A DNA stretch of 40,035 nt from a virus. Under the pieces are notes generated by a model. The model had not been told where the DNA came from, did no database searches, and saw only the letters and a list, made by a program, of their open reading frames with translations. The stretch is taken from positions 1 to 40,035 of IMG/VR virus record IMGVR_UViG_3300006947_002595, one strand, 5' to 3'. Of this stretch, positions 23,736-31,943 are shown one piece after another. The translations under genes and the position numbers were made by a program. Numbering within the stretch: the stretch's first letter is position 1; each line of letters begins with the position of its first letter.

Positions 23736-25421
23736 ATGAGGTATTTTGGTTATTGGACAATTTTAGTTGCACTATCAATAAGTGCTGTGGCGGCCTACTA
23801 TAGCATAGTTGGTCTTGTGGCTATCTTTGCCAGTGCCATTATACCGATTATTATTATGGGTACCGTATTAGAAATCGGTAAGTTAACCTCAGCAGTGTGG
23901 TTACACTTGCATTGGCGAGAAGCTCCCATGCTTATTAAGACGTATCTCACTGTAGCCGTGCTTATGCTAATGCTTATTACAAGCATGGGTATATTTGGCT
24001 TTTTATCTAAAGCACACATAGAACAAACTAGCCGGGCTACTGAGAACGTTGCTCAAATAGAACGCATTGAAGAAAGTATCGTAAGACAAAAGTTTATTAT
24101 TACTAAAGCAGATACTAGCATAGACAAACTTGAAAATACAGACAACAATAAAGACGAAGGTATTCAAGCAAAAATCAATGTAGAACAAGAAAGAATTAAT
24201 TCGGCATACGCAGGTGTGCAACCATCAATTGATGAACAGAATGCAATTATTACAGATCAAAAAAATAGCTTAGAAAAACAAACAGCACCGTTTACTAGAC
24301 AGTTAGAAGAGATTGATAATCAACTAGCGTCAATAGAAACGTATATTGCTAATGAAGATATTAAAAAATTACAAGGACTAATAGGCGCATCACAGGATGG
24401 ACGCTATGGAACTAAAACTGCTCAAGCAGTGAATGAATATAGAGCTGAAAAAGAAAAGAACAGACGCATGGTTTTATATCAGCTAAATAATATTAGAAGC
24501 CAGGAAGATACAGTTACTAAGGAAGCTAGAATAGAGATTAAAAGACTTAGAGCCTTTGCAGAACAACAAATTGCAGACTCTAACGCATTAATAACTAGAC
24601 TTAGAGCAAACTTGGGACAAGGACAGTTAGTAGATAGTACAGACCAGATTAATGCACAACGTACTATTATTACTACAGCAGAAGATGTCCTAGATACGTT
24701 ATACACCGAGAAGTTTACATTAGAGGGCGATAGCAGATTATTAGAAGCAGAAGTAGGCCCTGTAAAGTATATTGCTGAATTAATATGGGGTGCAGATCCT
24801 ACTCGAAACATGTTGGACGATGCTGTTCGATTTGTTATATTAATGTTAGTACTAGTATTTGACCCACTAGCAATTGTGCTTGTAATATCAGGCATAACAC
24901 TAGTAGAAAGGTTTCCACGTAAGAAGAAACCAAAGGTAATATATGAAGAAAAAGAACCAATTTCTGAAAACATTGAAACAGACGATAGCGTCGAAGAAAA
25001 TGTTGAAGTCATTGAAGAAACAAACGAAGATCAATCCAGTGTTAGCGTTCAAGATGAGATACTTGAAGAAGACGTAATACACACGGACGGCGAAGGCAAA
25101 GAGTACACAGTCGATGCACTTACAGGCAAGCGCCAATATCTTTTAGATGAATCACAGTATAGTTTAAACGACACAGCAAGATCAACTTTAAAAAAGGAAA
25201 AAAAAGAACTGGTAAATAAAATAGTAGCAGAGATGCGAAGCACAGGCAGTTGGCCCGGAGCAGGTTACTTATCAGATGATGGCGTAATCAAGAAAAGAAT
25301 AGAAGATATATTTGCAGATGACGCATCGTTAGAGTTGAAAGAGTTAATGGCTAAGGCAGACTCAGCAGTGTTAAATGAAGTATACAAAGAAATCATAAAA
25401 GATACCAGAGATGAAAATTGA
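23736..25421 (+). CDS. Coiled-coil membrane protein with peptidoglycan-binding-like motif
   Basis: A 561-residue protein. Three to four hydrophobic segments in residues 5-90 (ILVALSISAVAAYYSIVGLV, IIPIIIMGTVL, TVAVLMLMLITSMGIFGFL) are followed by a long coiled coil (about 95-350) and another membrane segment near 366-390 (ILMLVLVFDPLAIVLVISG). Inside the coil, residues about 208-235 read KKLQGLIGASQDGRYGTKT..., which resembles the PG_binding_1 motif of cell-wall proteins. The C-terminal 170 residues are acidic and cytoplasmic. T4-like marine phages carry related proteins of unknown role. The start is the ATG at 23736, just after the nuclease stop, because the ATG at 23682 lies inside that gene. 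Confidence 0.78.
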   Translation: MRYFGYWTILVALSISAVAAYYSIVGLVAIFASAIIPIIIMGTVLEIGKLTSAVWLHLHWREAPMLIKTYLTVAVLMLMLITSMGIFGFLSKAHIEQTSRATENVAQIERIEESIVRQKFIITKADTSIDKLENTDNNKDEGIQAKINVEQERINSAYAGVQPSIDEQNAIITDQKNSLEKQTAPFTRQLEEIDNQLASIETYIANEDIKKLQGLIGASQDGRYGTKTAQAVNEYRAEKEKNRRMVLYQLNNIRSQEDTVTKEARIEIKRLRAFAEQQIADSNALITRLRANLGQGQLVDSTDQINAQRTIITTAEDVLDTLYTEKFTLEGDSRLLEAEVGPVKYIAELIWGADPTRNMLDDAVRFVILMLVLVFDPLAIVLVISGITLVERFPRKKKPKVIYEEKEPISENIETDDSVEENVEVIEETNEDQSSVSVQDEILEEDVIHTDGEGKEYTVDALTGKRQYLLDESQYSLNDTARSTLKKEKKELVNKIVAEMRSTGSWPGAGYLSDDGVIKKRIEDIFADDASLELKELMAKADSAVLNEVYKEIIKDTRDEN

Positions 25422-25860
25422 TAACGATAGTTACACAGTAACACCCCCAGATTTAATGATGACGGAACATGGGATTGGAATTCTAATCTCCTCAACTAAT
25501 CACGAACTAGTAGATGACATTAAAGCAGTATTTGAACAATACATTGCTACAAGTGTTGTGTTTATGGTTCAAAATAATAAAACAAATGGAGGAACATTAC
25601 CTTGGATGTGGAATGTTTCTAAAACATGTGACTTCATGATAATTGATGTTGACACGTGTGCATGGGAAGATATTATGGCAGCACTTTTGAAATCAAAAGA
25701 AGAACCAAATACCGTCCTATTTTATAGTGATAAGTACAAGAGAAGGGAGACAGTTAAATTGATTAATGCAACAGGAACAAACTTAGTGGTTAGGTCAATA
25801 AAAGATATAACAGCCTATATCCAAGTACAAATGAGCACAGAGTATCTAAATGAAATCTAG
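25411..25860 (+). CDS. Hypothetical protein, 149 aa
   Basis: A compact alpha/beta protein (GIGILISSTNHELVDDIKAVFEQYI, CDFMIIDVDTCAWEDIMAALL, TVLFYSDKYKRRETVKLINAT) with a response-regulator-like or Rossmann-type alternation of strands and helices, but without clear catalytic residues. It overlaps the genes on both sides by 11 bases, so it is translationally coupled to the membrane protein and to clpX. Unknown function; a role as a ClpX adaptor is possible only by position. Confidence 0.72.
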   Translation: MKIDNDSYTVTPPDLMMTEHGIGILISSTNHELVDDIKAVFEQYIATSVVFMVQNNKTNGGTLPWMWNVSKTCDFMIIDVDTCAWEDIMAALLKSKEEPNTVLFYSDKYKRRETVKLINATGTNLVVRSIKDITAYIQVQMSTEYLNEI

Positions 25861-27076
25861 TTCTTCGTTAGTTCAGTGCAATTTTTGTAGTAAAGATACA
25901 ACACAGGTAAAGAAGCTACTAGCAGGTGAAAACCATACGCATATATGTAGTGATTGTGTTGAGCTTTGTTATGGCATAATCAAGAACGAAACTGTTAAGA
26001 TAGAAAACGCTATTCAAAAGAAAACTAAAAACGTTATACCCACTCCCAAAGGAATACACAAGCACTTAGACAAGTATGTTATTAGCCAATCACATGCTAA
26101 GAAAACATTAAGTGTTGCAATGTATAATCATTATAAAAGAATTAGTAGTAAAACAAAATCAAGGTTACAAAAAAGCAACGTGCTTATTGCAGGTCCTACT
26201 GGAACTGGCAAAACATTAATGGCACAAACACTAGCTAGGTTTTTAGATGTTCCATTTGTAATTACAGATGCTACAGTTATCACAGAAAGCGGATATGCAG
26301 GTGATGACGCAGAAGTATTAATACATAAATTATTTGCCGCAGCAGATTACGATATTGACAGATGCCAACGTGGTATTATATATGTAGATGAAATTGATAA
26401 GAAAGCCAAGCGAAATGACTATGTTAGCTTGAGTAGAGACGTTTCTGGAGAAGGAGTCCAACAGAGCCTTTTAAAGCTCATGGAAGGTACTATAGTAGCG
26501 GTTCCGAACAAACCGACACATAACCCGGAGAAGGTCGAAATCGACACCACTAACATACTATTTGTAGTAGGTGGAGCCTTCGTTGGCCTACAAGATGTTG
26601 TGCTTGAACGACTCGGTAAAGCAAAGATAGGTTTTAACGACTCTAACGATGCCGCAATTAAAGACTGGCAAAGGCACTTACAAACACGTGACTTAGTAAA
26701 ATATGGATTAATACCTGAGTTTATAGGTAGACTTCCTAGTGTTAATGTGTTAAACTTATTAAGTAAGCAAGATTTAGTAGAAATATTGACAGAACCAACA
26801 GATAGTATTATTGATCAAATAAAAGATTTATTTTTACTTGACAAAATACAAATAGAGTTTACAATAAGTGCATTAGAAGAAGTTGCAACTGTTGCTATAA
26901 ACGAAGAAATGGGTGCTAGAGGTTTACGTAAGATTTTAGACGAAGCACTTTTAGACATCCAATATGAGTTACCTGAGATGTATGAACAAGGAGTTAGAAA
27001 AATTATTATTAACGAAAATGTAATACGCAATACCGGAAAACCCATAATTATTAAAGGCACAAACACAGTTGAATAA
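25850..27076 (+). CDS. clpX: ClpX ATPase / unfoldase subunit
   Basis: A 408-residue AAA+ protein aligning with ClpX from end to end. Zinc-binding C10, C13, C33 and C36; Walker A GPTGTGKT (115-122); Walker B IIYVDE (176-181); pore-2 block SRDVSGEGVQQ; ClpP-docking tripeptide IGF (260-262) in its loop; sensor II GARGLRK. Two substrate-contact loops differ from E. coli: pore-1 GYVG is GYAG (148-151), and the RKH loop, which reads the ssrA tag C-terminus, is KPTH (221-224). ClpX unfolds tagged proteins and feeds them to ClpP, whose gene lies 3.3 kb upstream. It overlaps infC by eight bases. Confidence 0.97.
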   Translation: MKSSSSLVQCNFCSKDTTQVKKLLAGENHTHICSDCVELCYGIIKNETVKIENAIQKKTKNVIPTPKGIHKHLDKYVISQSHAKKTLSVAMYNHYKRISSKTKSRLQKSNVLIAGPTGTGKTLMAQTLARFLDVPFVITDATVITESGYAGDDAEVLIHKLFAAADYDIDRCQRGIIYVDEIDKKAKRNDYVSLSRDVSGEGVQQSLLKLMEGTIVAVPNKPTHNPEKVEIDTTNILFVVGGAFVGLQDVVLERLGKAKIGFNDSNDAAIKDWQRHLQTRDLVKYGLIPEFIGRLPSVNVLNLLSKQDLVEILTEPTDSIIDQIKDLFLLDKIQIEFTISALEEVATVAINEEMGARGLRKILDEALLDIQYELPEMYEQGVRKIIINENVIRNTGKPIIIKGTNTVE

Positions 27077-27590
27077 AAGCAATTTTAAAAAGAGAGACAT
27101 CGGTCCTAAAGTAGTAGCAAATAACAGGATTAGGTGCAAGACAGTAAGAGTTTCCTTTCCAGATGGTGATAGTCAAATACTATCGATTGAGGACGCACAG
27201 AGGAGTGCATTAGAACTAGACTTAGATTTAGTGTTGATCACTGAAACAGCAGATCCACCAGTTTGTAAAATAACTGATCTAGCTAAGTTTATATACGCCT
27301 CTAAGCAAAAAGACAAGTTGGCTAAACGAAAGCAACGTGAAAGCGTTGTTGAGACAAAGGAAATACGTTTGGGAATTAACATCGATATAGGTGACATAAC
27401 TACCAAGGCTAAGCAAGCACGTAAATTCTTAGACAAAAACAACAAAGTTACGGTTACCATTATTCTTAAAGGTAGAGAGCGGGGGAAAAGCGATAGAGCT
27501 AAAGAACTGCTAAATACATTTGCTGACACTCTAGGTGTTGAATATGAAAATATAAGCATTCAGAATAATAGAGTGACTGGAAAGATATAA
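27069..27590 (+). CDS. infC: Translation initiation factor IF-3
   Basis: A 173-residue IF-3 with both domains: the N-domain (NNRIRCKTVRVSFPDGDSQILSIEDAQRSA, then DPPVCKITDLAKFIY), a Lys-rich linker (QKDKLAKRKQRES), and the C-domain beginning TKEIRLGINIDIGD with KARKFL-type and VTVTIILKGRERG blocks. It lacks the last few residues seen in many host IF-3s. IF-3 keeps ribosomal subunits apart and rejects wrong starts. No ATG is available near the start: translation most likely begins at the TTG inside the clpX stop region. Host infC genes also use poor start codons for self-control. The bS21 gene follows after six bases. Confidence 0.95.
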   Translation: MNKSNFKKRDIGPKVVANNRIRCKTVRVSFPDGDSQILSIEDAQRSALELDLDLVLITETADPPVCKITDLAKFIYASKQKDKLAKRKQRESVVETKEIRLGINIDIGDITTKAKQARKFLDKNNKVTVTIILKGRERGKSDRAKELLNTFADTLGVEYENISIQNNRVTGKI

Positions 27591-27596
27591 CAAAAT

Positions 27597-27833
27597 ATGT
27601 CAAAAAATAATCATAAAGATCAACGAGGCGGCGGTGGCCTAACAGTTGAAGTTAGAAACAATAATGTAGAACAAGCACTACGTAAGCTAAAGAAAATGAT
27701 AGCCAAAGACGGTATCATGCAAACAATACGTGACCGTAGTCATTTTGTAAGTAATACTGAGAAACGATTAAAAGCAAATGCCGCGGCAGCTGCCAGACAT
27801 CGTAGACGTATTAAGGAAAACAAGTACGAATAA
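27597..27833 (+). CDS. rpsU: Ribosomal protein bS21
   Basis: A 78-residue basic protein with the bS21 signature VEVRNNNVEQALRKLKKM, the RDRSHFVSNTEKRLK middle part and an Arg/Ala-rich end (AAAARHRRRIKEN). bS21 sits on the small subunit near the mRNA exit and affects initiation and Shine-Dalgarno recognition. Marine phages, including pelagiphages, are known to carry it. With the adjacent infC it makes a two-gene initiation module that could bias host ribosomes towards phage mRNAs. The N-terminal 14 residues (MSKNNHKDQRGGGG) are an unusual glycine-rich extension. Confidence 0.95.
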   Translation: MSKNNHKDQRGGGGLTVEVRNNNVEQALRKLKKMIAKDGIMQTIRDRSHFVSNTEKRLKANAAAAARHRRRIKENKYE

Positions 27834-27948
27834 TTTAACAGAATTTGTCCATTTTTATGGGTAAATAATAATGCGTGTTAGAACTGATTTCTGCATGCAG
27901 GAATGCCGAAAGGGTTCCAAAAATCTTGCTTAACAAAGGAGAACAATT
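27834..27948 (+). promoter_or_regulatory. Structured 5' leader of hsp20, candidate ROSE-like RNA thermometer
   Basis: This 115-base leader contains a hairpin GGAATGCC-GAAA-GGGTTCC with a GNRA loop (about 27900-27918), then TTGCT (27926-27930) six bases before AGGAG (27937-27941), the ribosome site for hsp20. In ROSE thermometers of alphaproteobacteria and enterobacteria a U(U/C)GCU segment masks AGGA at low temperature, upstream of small heat-shock genes. The same arrangement here is suggestive. CTGCATGCAG is an extra palindrome. No promoter hexamers are obvious. Confidence 0.45.
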
Positions 27949-28374
27949 ATGACAAGACTTACAACACTAAACCTACCAGACTTCTATAAAGCCACTATTG
28001 GTTTTGATAGAATGTTCGATGAGATGCAAAATGCATTTAATCCAACAACTACAGGCGGGTATCCACCCTACAATATCGTTAAAGTAAACGAAACAAGCTA
28101 TGCAATTAGTTTAGCAGTAGCTGGTTTTAATAAGAACGATATTAGCGTGGAGCAAGACGGTAACATGCTTACTATCAAAGCTGAAGATACTTCAGAAGAA
28201 GATGTTAAGGAATATCTACACAAGGGTATTGCAACTAGAAACTTTACAAGAGAATTTAGTTTAGCAGATTATGTAGATGTAACTGGAGCGAAACAAAATG
28301 ACGGAATTTTAGAAGTCACTTTGCAACAAAACATTCCAGATAACAAGAAACCACGTAATATTAAAATTGGATAA
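27949..28374 (+). CDS. Small heat-shock protein, Hsp20 family (IbpA-like)
   Basis: A 141-residue chaperone. After an N-terminal arm (DFYKATIGFDRMFDEMQNAF, similar to the IbpA start) comes the alpha-crystallin domain (PPYNIVKVNETSYAISLAVAGF, DISVEQDGNMLTIKAED, IATRNFTREFSLADYVDVTGAKQNDGILEVTL) and a short tail. The usual I-x-I tail motif appears as NIKIG. Hsp20 proteins hold unfolded proteins for refolding or degradation. T4-like cyanophages also encode Hsp20. In this window it lies between bS21 and ClpS, within the protein quality-control group. Confidence 0.95.
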   Translation: MTRLTTLNLPDFYKATIGFDRMFDEMQNAFNPTTTGGYPPYNIVKVNETSYAISLAVAGFNKNDISVEQDGNMLTIKAEDTSEEDVKEYLHKGIATRNFTREFSLADYVDVTGAKQNDGILEVTLQQNIPDNKKPRNIKIG

Positions 28375-28385
28375 CAGGTAAAACA

Positions 28386-28688
28386 ATGGCTCAAGCATCA
28401 CACGAAGACATAGCAGAAATGACAAGGTTAAAATCACCACCTAAATTTAACGTGATTCTAATGAATGATGAAGCTACGCCTCAAGAGTTCGTAGTTAATG
28501 TTTTAAGATCAATTTTTAATAGAACATCAGACGAAGCAGAGGCAGTGATGCTTGAAGTCCATAACAAGGGCAGAGGCATAGCTGGTACATACAGTTACGA
28601 AGTTGCTGAACAAAAATGCGTTGAAACGATTACTGACGCAAGGCGTAATAGCTACCCACTAGACGTCACATTAGAAAAAACAGAATAA
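28386..28688 (+). CDS. clpS: ClpS, N-end rule adaptor
   Basis: A 100-residue adaptor with all ClpS blocks: KFNVILMNDEATPQEFVVNVL, IFNRTSDEAEAVMLEVHNKGRGIAG and TYSYEVAEQKCVETI. The residues that line the N-degron pocket (ND in MNDE, M and H in VMLEVH) are present. ClpS normally delivers proteins with destabilising N-terminal residues to ClpA for ClpP. No ClpA gene is visible, so it would act with host ClpA or with the phage enzyme in a new way. It starts 11 bases after hsp20. Confidence 0.95.
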   Translation: MAQASHEDIAEMTRLKSPPKFNVILMNDEATPQEFVVNVLRSIFNRTSDEAEAVMLEVHNKGRGIAGTYSYEVAEQKCVETITDARRNSYPLDVTLEKTE

Positions 28689-28694
28689 AATTAA

Positions 28695-29264
28695 ATGAAA
28701 ATAGCAATCACGCAACGTGTGATTGACTTTCGAAACGGCCCTTACGACAGCTTAGATCATGGATTCTATGACATGTTTGCAGGGCATACATTACGTCCCA
28801 TTCCAAACAACTTAGAACATTATCAAACAGAGATTATAGTTAATAGTGATTTAGTAGTTTTTACGGGCGGCAATAGTATGATACCGGGCAACTGGCAATA
28901 CAATGAAGACCGGCTACGTATAGAAAAACACACGTTAGATCTAGCAAAACTTTATAATAAACCAATATTAGGTATTAGTAGAGGATGTCAATTCCTTACT
29001 GTAAGCCTTGGCGGAAGTATTAAAGAAAGTGGTAGACATAAAGCTGATCATACAGTATACTATAAAGATAGTGAAGTAGAAGTTCATAGCAGGCATGAAG
29101 AAATATTAAGTAGTATTCCACATGGTGCTACATGCCTTGCTACAGACGACGAAGGAAATTGCGAAAGTTGGAAACTAGATAACATATTAACTGTACTTTG
29201 GCATCCTGAAAGAATGAATACACACTGGCTTCCGTATGAAGCATACAACATACTAGGATTATAA
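28695..29264 (+). CDS. Class I glutamine amidotransferase-like protein with Ser in the nucleophile position
   Basis: A 189-residue GATase1-fold protein (peptidase C26 / gamma-glutamyl hydrolase type): it begins KIAITQRVI, has the VVFTGGNSMIP oxyanion region, the nucleophile elbow GISRG (93-97) and the H170-P-E172 dyad in LWHPER. In the family the elbow is G-x-C-x-G; here the central residue is S95, and a Cys lies three residues later (C98). Either a Ser nucleophile is used or activity is changed. The next gene is a cytidylyltransferase; the pair resembles the amidate hydrolase plus cytidylyltransferase of capsule phosphoramidate synthesis, an inference only. Confidence 0.82.
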   Translation: MKIAITQRVIDFRNGPYDSLDHGFYDMFAGHTLRPIPNNLEHYQTEIIVNSDLVVFTGGNSMIPGNWQYNEDRLRIEKHTLDLAKLYNKPILGISRGCQFLTVSLGGSIKESGRHKADHTVYYKDSEVEVHSRHEEILSSIPHGATCLATDDEGNCESWKLDNILTVLWHPERMNTHWLPYEAYNILGL

Positions 29265-29265
29265 T

Positions 29266-29682
29266 ATGAAAGTTGGAATAACATTTAGTACATTTGATCT
29301 ACTCCATGCCGGACACATTGGCATGTTGAGGGAAGCGAAATCAAATTGCGATTATCTTATTGTGGGTTTACAAAGTGACCCTACAATTGATCGCCCAAAA
29401 ACAAAAAACAAACCCATACAAACAATGGTAGAGCGTTATGCACAACTTAATGCAATTAAGTTTATTGACGAAATTGTGCCATACCAAACAGAAGAAGATT
29501 TAGTGGATATACTAGAACTGTTTGAAATTGATGTACGGTTCCTTGGTGAAGAATATAAGGAAGATGAATTCAGCGGTAAAGACGTATGTCGTAAACGTGG
29601 AATTGACTTGTATTTTAATAAACGTGAACACAGGTTTAGCACGAGCGGCCTTAGAAAAAGAGTGTGTGATAATCAAAAATGA
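29266..29682 (+). CDS. Cytidylyltransferase-family nucleotidyltransferase (TagD-like)
   Basis: A 138-residue protein with the family HxGH motif in TFDLLHAGHIGML, the LIVGLQSDPTIDRPK block, and the closing STSGLRKRV motif (ISTT-R type). Such enzymes transfer CMP or AMP to phosphorylated polyols, cholines or sugars, as in glycerol-3-phosphate cytidylyltransferase. It starts one base after the GATase-like gene and overlaps a HAD phosphatase gene by four bases, suggesting a shared pathway that makes an activated small molecule. The substrate cannot be read from the sequence. Confidence 0.9.
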   Translation: MKVGITFSTFDLLHAGHIGMLREAKSNCDYLIVGLQSDPTIDRPKTKNKPIQTMVERYAQLNAIKFIDEIVPYQTEEDLVDILELFEIDVRFLGEEYKEDEFSGKDVCRKRGIDLYFNKREHRFSTSGLRKRVCDNQK

Positions 29683-30011
29683 AATATATAATTGATATAG
29701 ATGGTACTATTTGTAAAGAAGTTTTTCTTGCAGATGGTAAGAAAGACTATGCTAACCATATTCCATATATGGATCGTATTGCAAAAGTAAACAAACTACA
29801 TGAAGCAGGTCATACTATCAAGTACATGACTGCACGTGGAATCACTAGTGGAATAGATTATTTTAAACTAACAAATAATCAGCTAGTAGAATGGGGTGCA
29901 AAGTTTGATGAACTTGATGTAGGTAACAAACCCCATTACGATATATGGATTGATGACAAAGCATTTTGGAGTGAGAACTTCTTTAGAGAAACAGGTGAAA
30001 CATATGAGTAA
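29679..30011 (+). CDS. HAD-family phosphatase
   Basis: A 110-residue HAD phosphatase with motif I DIDGTI (D4, D6), a motif II region YMTARG (Thr), and motif III/IV near YDIWIDDKAF. It lacks a cap domain, as is typical of small capsule/phosphonate-type HAD proteins. Coupled to the cytidylyltransferase by an ATGA overlap and to the aldolase gene by an eight-base overlap. It probably dephosphorylates an intermediate of the same pathway. Confidence 0.87.
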   Translation: MKYIIDIDGTICKEVFLADGKKDYANHIPYMDRIAKVNKLHEAGHTIKYMTARGITSGIDYFKLTNNQLVEWGAKFDELDVGNKPHYDIWIDDKAFWSENFFRETGETYE

Positions 30012-30798
30012 ATTTATAGCCGCAATGGACCACAGTGGTGGAAGCACAGGCGGAGTACTAGAACGTTACGAACAAGATTATACAGAAGATAATAAAATGG
30101 ACCTTGTACATCAAATGCGTATGCGTATGGTTAATAGTCCAGACTTTAACAGTAATAATATTTGGGCCTCAATACTTTATAAAGATTCAGTTGAACGAGG
30201 TTTATCTATGATCCTACGTGCAAAAGGCATTGAACCATATCTTAAAATTGATAGTGGGTGTGAAGAAGATGGAACACTCAAACACTTTGATTTAGAAGAG
30301 ATGTGTAAGTATGCACTTGAAATGCAATGTAGTGGTACTAAGATGCGTAGCATTATTAAAAGCGAAGAGATGATTGATGCAGTACTTAAACAACAATTTG
30401 GTATGGCTGCATATATTAGTAACAAAGGCCTTATGCCAATTGTAGAACCAGAAATTCCAATTGATCATCCAATGAAGCGTTCGTTAGAGATTATGCTTTT
30501 TGAACAGTTAAACAATCATCTACAAACATTAGATGGTAAGTGTATTCTAAAACTTACACTACCTGATATTAAAGAACTCTATAAACCATTGACAGCACAT
30601 GAAAGTTGTAGTAGTATTGTAGCATTAAGTGGTGGATACACTACAGAAGAAGCATGCAAAAGACTAGCAAATAATCCTTCAATGGGTGCTAGCTTTAGTA
30701 GAGCATTAAGCGAGGGATTGTTCTATGGACAGACTGAGCCGGTATTTGACACACGAATAAGTGCAAATATTGATAACATTAAAAGGAGTTGTGAATGA
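30004..30798 (+). CDS. Class I fructose-bisphosphate aldolase
   Basis: A 264-residue protein matching bacterial class I FBP aldolases of the staphylococcal type: [17 protein letters not shown] at the start, [17 protein letters not shown], the Schiff-base lysine region [24 protein letters not shown] and [11 protein letters not shown]. It cleaves or forms fructose-1,6-bisphosphate by a Schiff base without metal. Aldolase in a phage could divert carbon to triose phosphates or feed the neighbouring nucleotidyltransferase pathway (inference). The ATG at 30004 is chosen because the conserved sequence begins there; an ATG at 29950 lies within the HAD gene. It overlaps guaC by ATGA. Confidence 0.93.
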   Translation: MSKFIAAMDHSGGSTGGVLERYEQDYTEDNKMDLVHQMRMRMVNSPDFNSNNIWASILYKDSVERGLSMILRAKGIEPYLKIDSGCEEDGTLKHFDLEEMCKYALEMQCSGTKMRSIIKSEEMIDAVLKQQFGMAAYISNKGLMPIVEPEIPIDHPMKRSLEIMLFEQLNNHLQTLDGKCILKLTLPDIKELYKPLTAHESCSSIVALSGGYTTEEACKRLANNPSMGASFSRALSEGLFYGQTEPVFDTRISANIDNIKRSCE

Positions 30799-31943
30799 GA
30801 ATCGAAACAGAACACAAGCTAGATTATAGCGATGTATTAATTAGACCAAAGCGTAGTACGTTAGGGTCGAGAAAAGACGTTGATTTACAACGTGGATTTA
30901 CATTTAGAAACTATTTGGGAGCAAGGCCTTTAAATGAACCAGAAGACTACAGCGGTATTCCTATTATGGCTTCTAACATGGATGGAGTTGGTACATTTGA
31001 AATGGCAGACACACTTGCTAAACAAAGTATCTTCACTTGCTTAGTTAAAACATACAGCGTAGAAGAACTTGTTGAATTCTTCAATACGGATAATGAGTCT
31101 CGCACAGATAATGTTGCTATTAGTATTGGCATCATGGAAAAGGATCAACAGAAATTTAGTGACGTATATGAACAAGTTGGTGCCCGTATCAAGTATGTTT
31201 GTATTGATGTAGCAAATGGATATAGTGAACGATTTAGTAACTTTGTTAGAAAGTTTAGAAAACAATATCCATACGTAGTAATTATTGCTGGTAATGTAGT
31301 AACAGGCGAAATGACAGAGGAGTTAATTCTTAATGGAGCAGACATTGTTAAAGTTGGAATCGGACCAGGTTCCGTGTGTACAACAAGAATCCAAACAGGT
31401 GTCGGATACCCACAGCTATCTGCAGTTATTGAATGTGCAGATGCGGCACATGGACTTGGTGGACATATTATCGCTGATGGGGGTTGCAATTGTCCTGGTG
31501 ACGTGGCTAAGGCATTCGCTGGCGGTGCAGATTTTGTAATGCTTGGCGGAATGCTAGCAGGACATGATGAAGGCGGTGGAAAAACTATTCTTAAACATTA
31601 TGAGACAAATGAACTTGTATATGAAATAGGTAGTCACTTGGATAAGCATACAAAGAAAATTGAAACAAAAGAGTTTGTAGCATTCTACGGAATGAGTTCA
31701 AATGCGGCAAACACAAAGCACTTTGGAGGATTGAAAGATTATAGATCAAGCGAAGGACGTGAAGTACTTGTTCCTTATCGTGGAACAGTAGAAAATACTA
31801 TACAAAATATATTAGGCGGAATACGTAGTACATGCACATACGCAGGTGCAAACCGTCTTAAATACCTAAATAAATGCACTACATTTATTATGGCTAACAA
31901 ACAGTACAACGCAGTATATGAAGCGACTACAACGAAGATTTAG
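30795..31943 (+). CDS. guaC: GMP reductase
   Basis: A 382-residue member of the IMPDH/GMPR family. The start [19 protein letters not shown] is GuaC-like, and the catalytic loop [20 protein letters not shown] contains the active-site Cys. [35 protein letters not shown] forms the phosphate-binding part. No CBS domain pair is present, which supports GMP reductase over IMP dehydrogenase. It deaminates GMP to IMP with NADPH, letting guanine from degraded host RNA flow to adenine nucleotides, useful for an AT-rich phage genome. It closes the metabolic operon. Confidence 0.93.
   Translation: MRIETEHKLDYSDVLIRPKRSTLGSRKDVDLQRGFTFRNYLGARPLNEPEDYSGIPIMASNMDGVGTFEMADTLAKQSIFTCLVKTYSVEELVEFFNTDNESRTDNVAISIGIMEKDQQKFSDVYEQVGARIKYVCIDVANGYSERFSNFVRKFRKQYPYVVIIAGNVVTGEMTEELILNGADIVKVGIGPGSVCTTRIQTGVGYPQLSAVIECADAAHGLGGHIIADGGCNCPGDVAKAFAGGADFVMLGGMLAGHDEGGGKTILKHYETNELVYEIGSHLDKHTKKIETKEFVAFYGMSSNAANTKHFGGLKDYRSSEGREVLVPYRGTVENTIQNILGGIRSTCTYAGANRLKYLNKCTTFIMANKQYNAVYEATTTKI

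Noticed and set aside
24479-25012. A 177-residue minus-strand frame opposite the membrane protein
   Set aside because: Shadow of a coiled-coil coding region, Ser/Thr/Ile-rich, with no ribosome site; the plus-strand gene is well supported.
27871-27933. A 20-codon frame in the hsp20 leader
   Set aside because: No Shine-Dalgarno site before the ATG, and the segment fits the hairpin plus anti-ribosome-site layout better.
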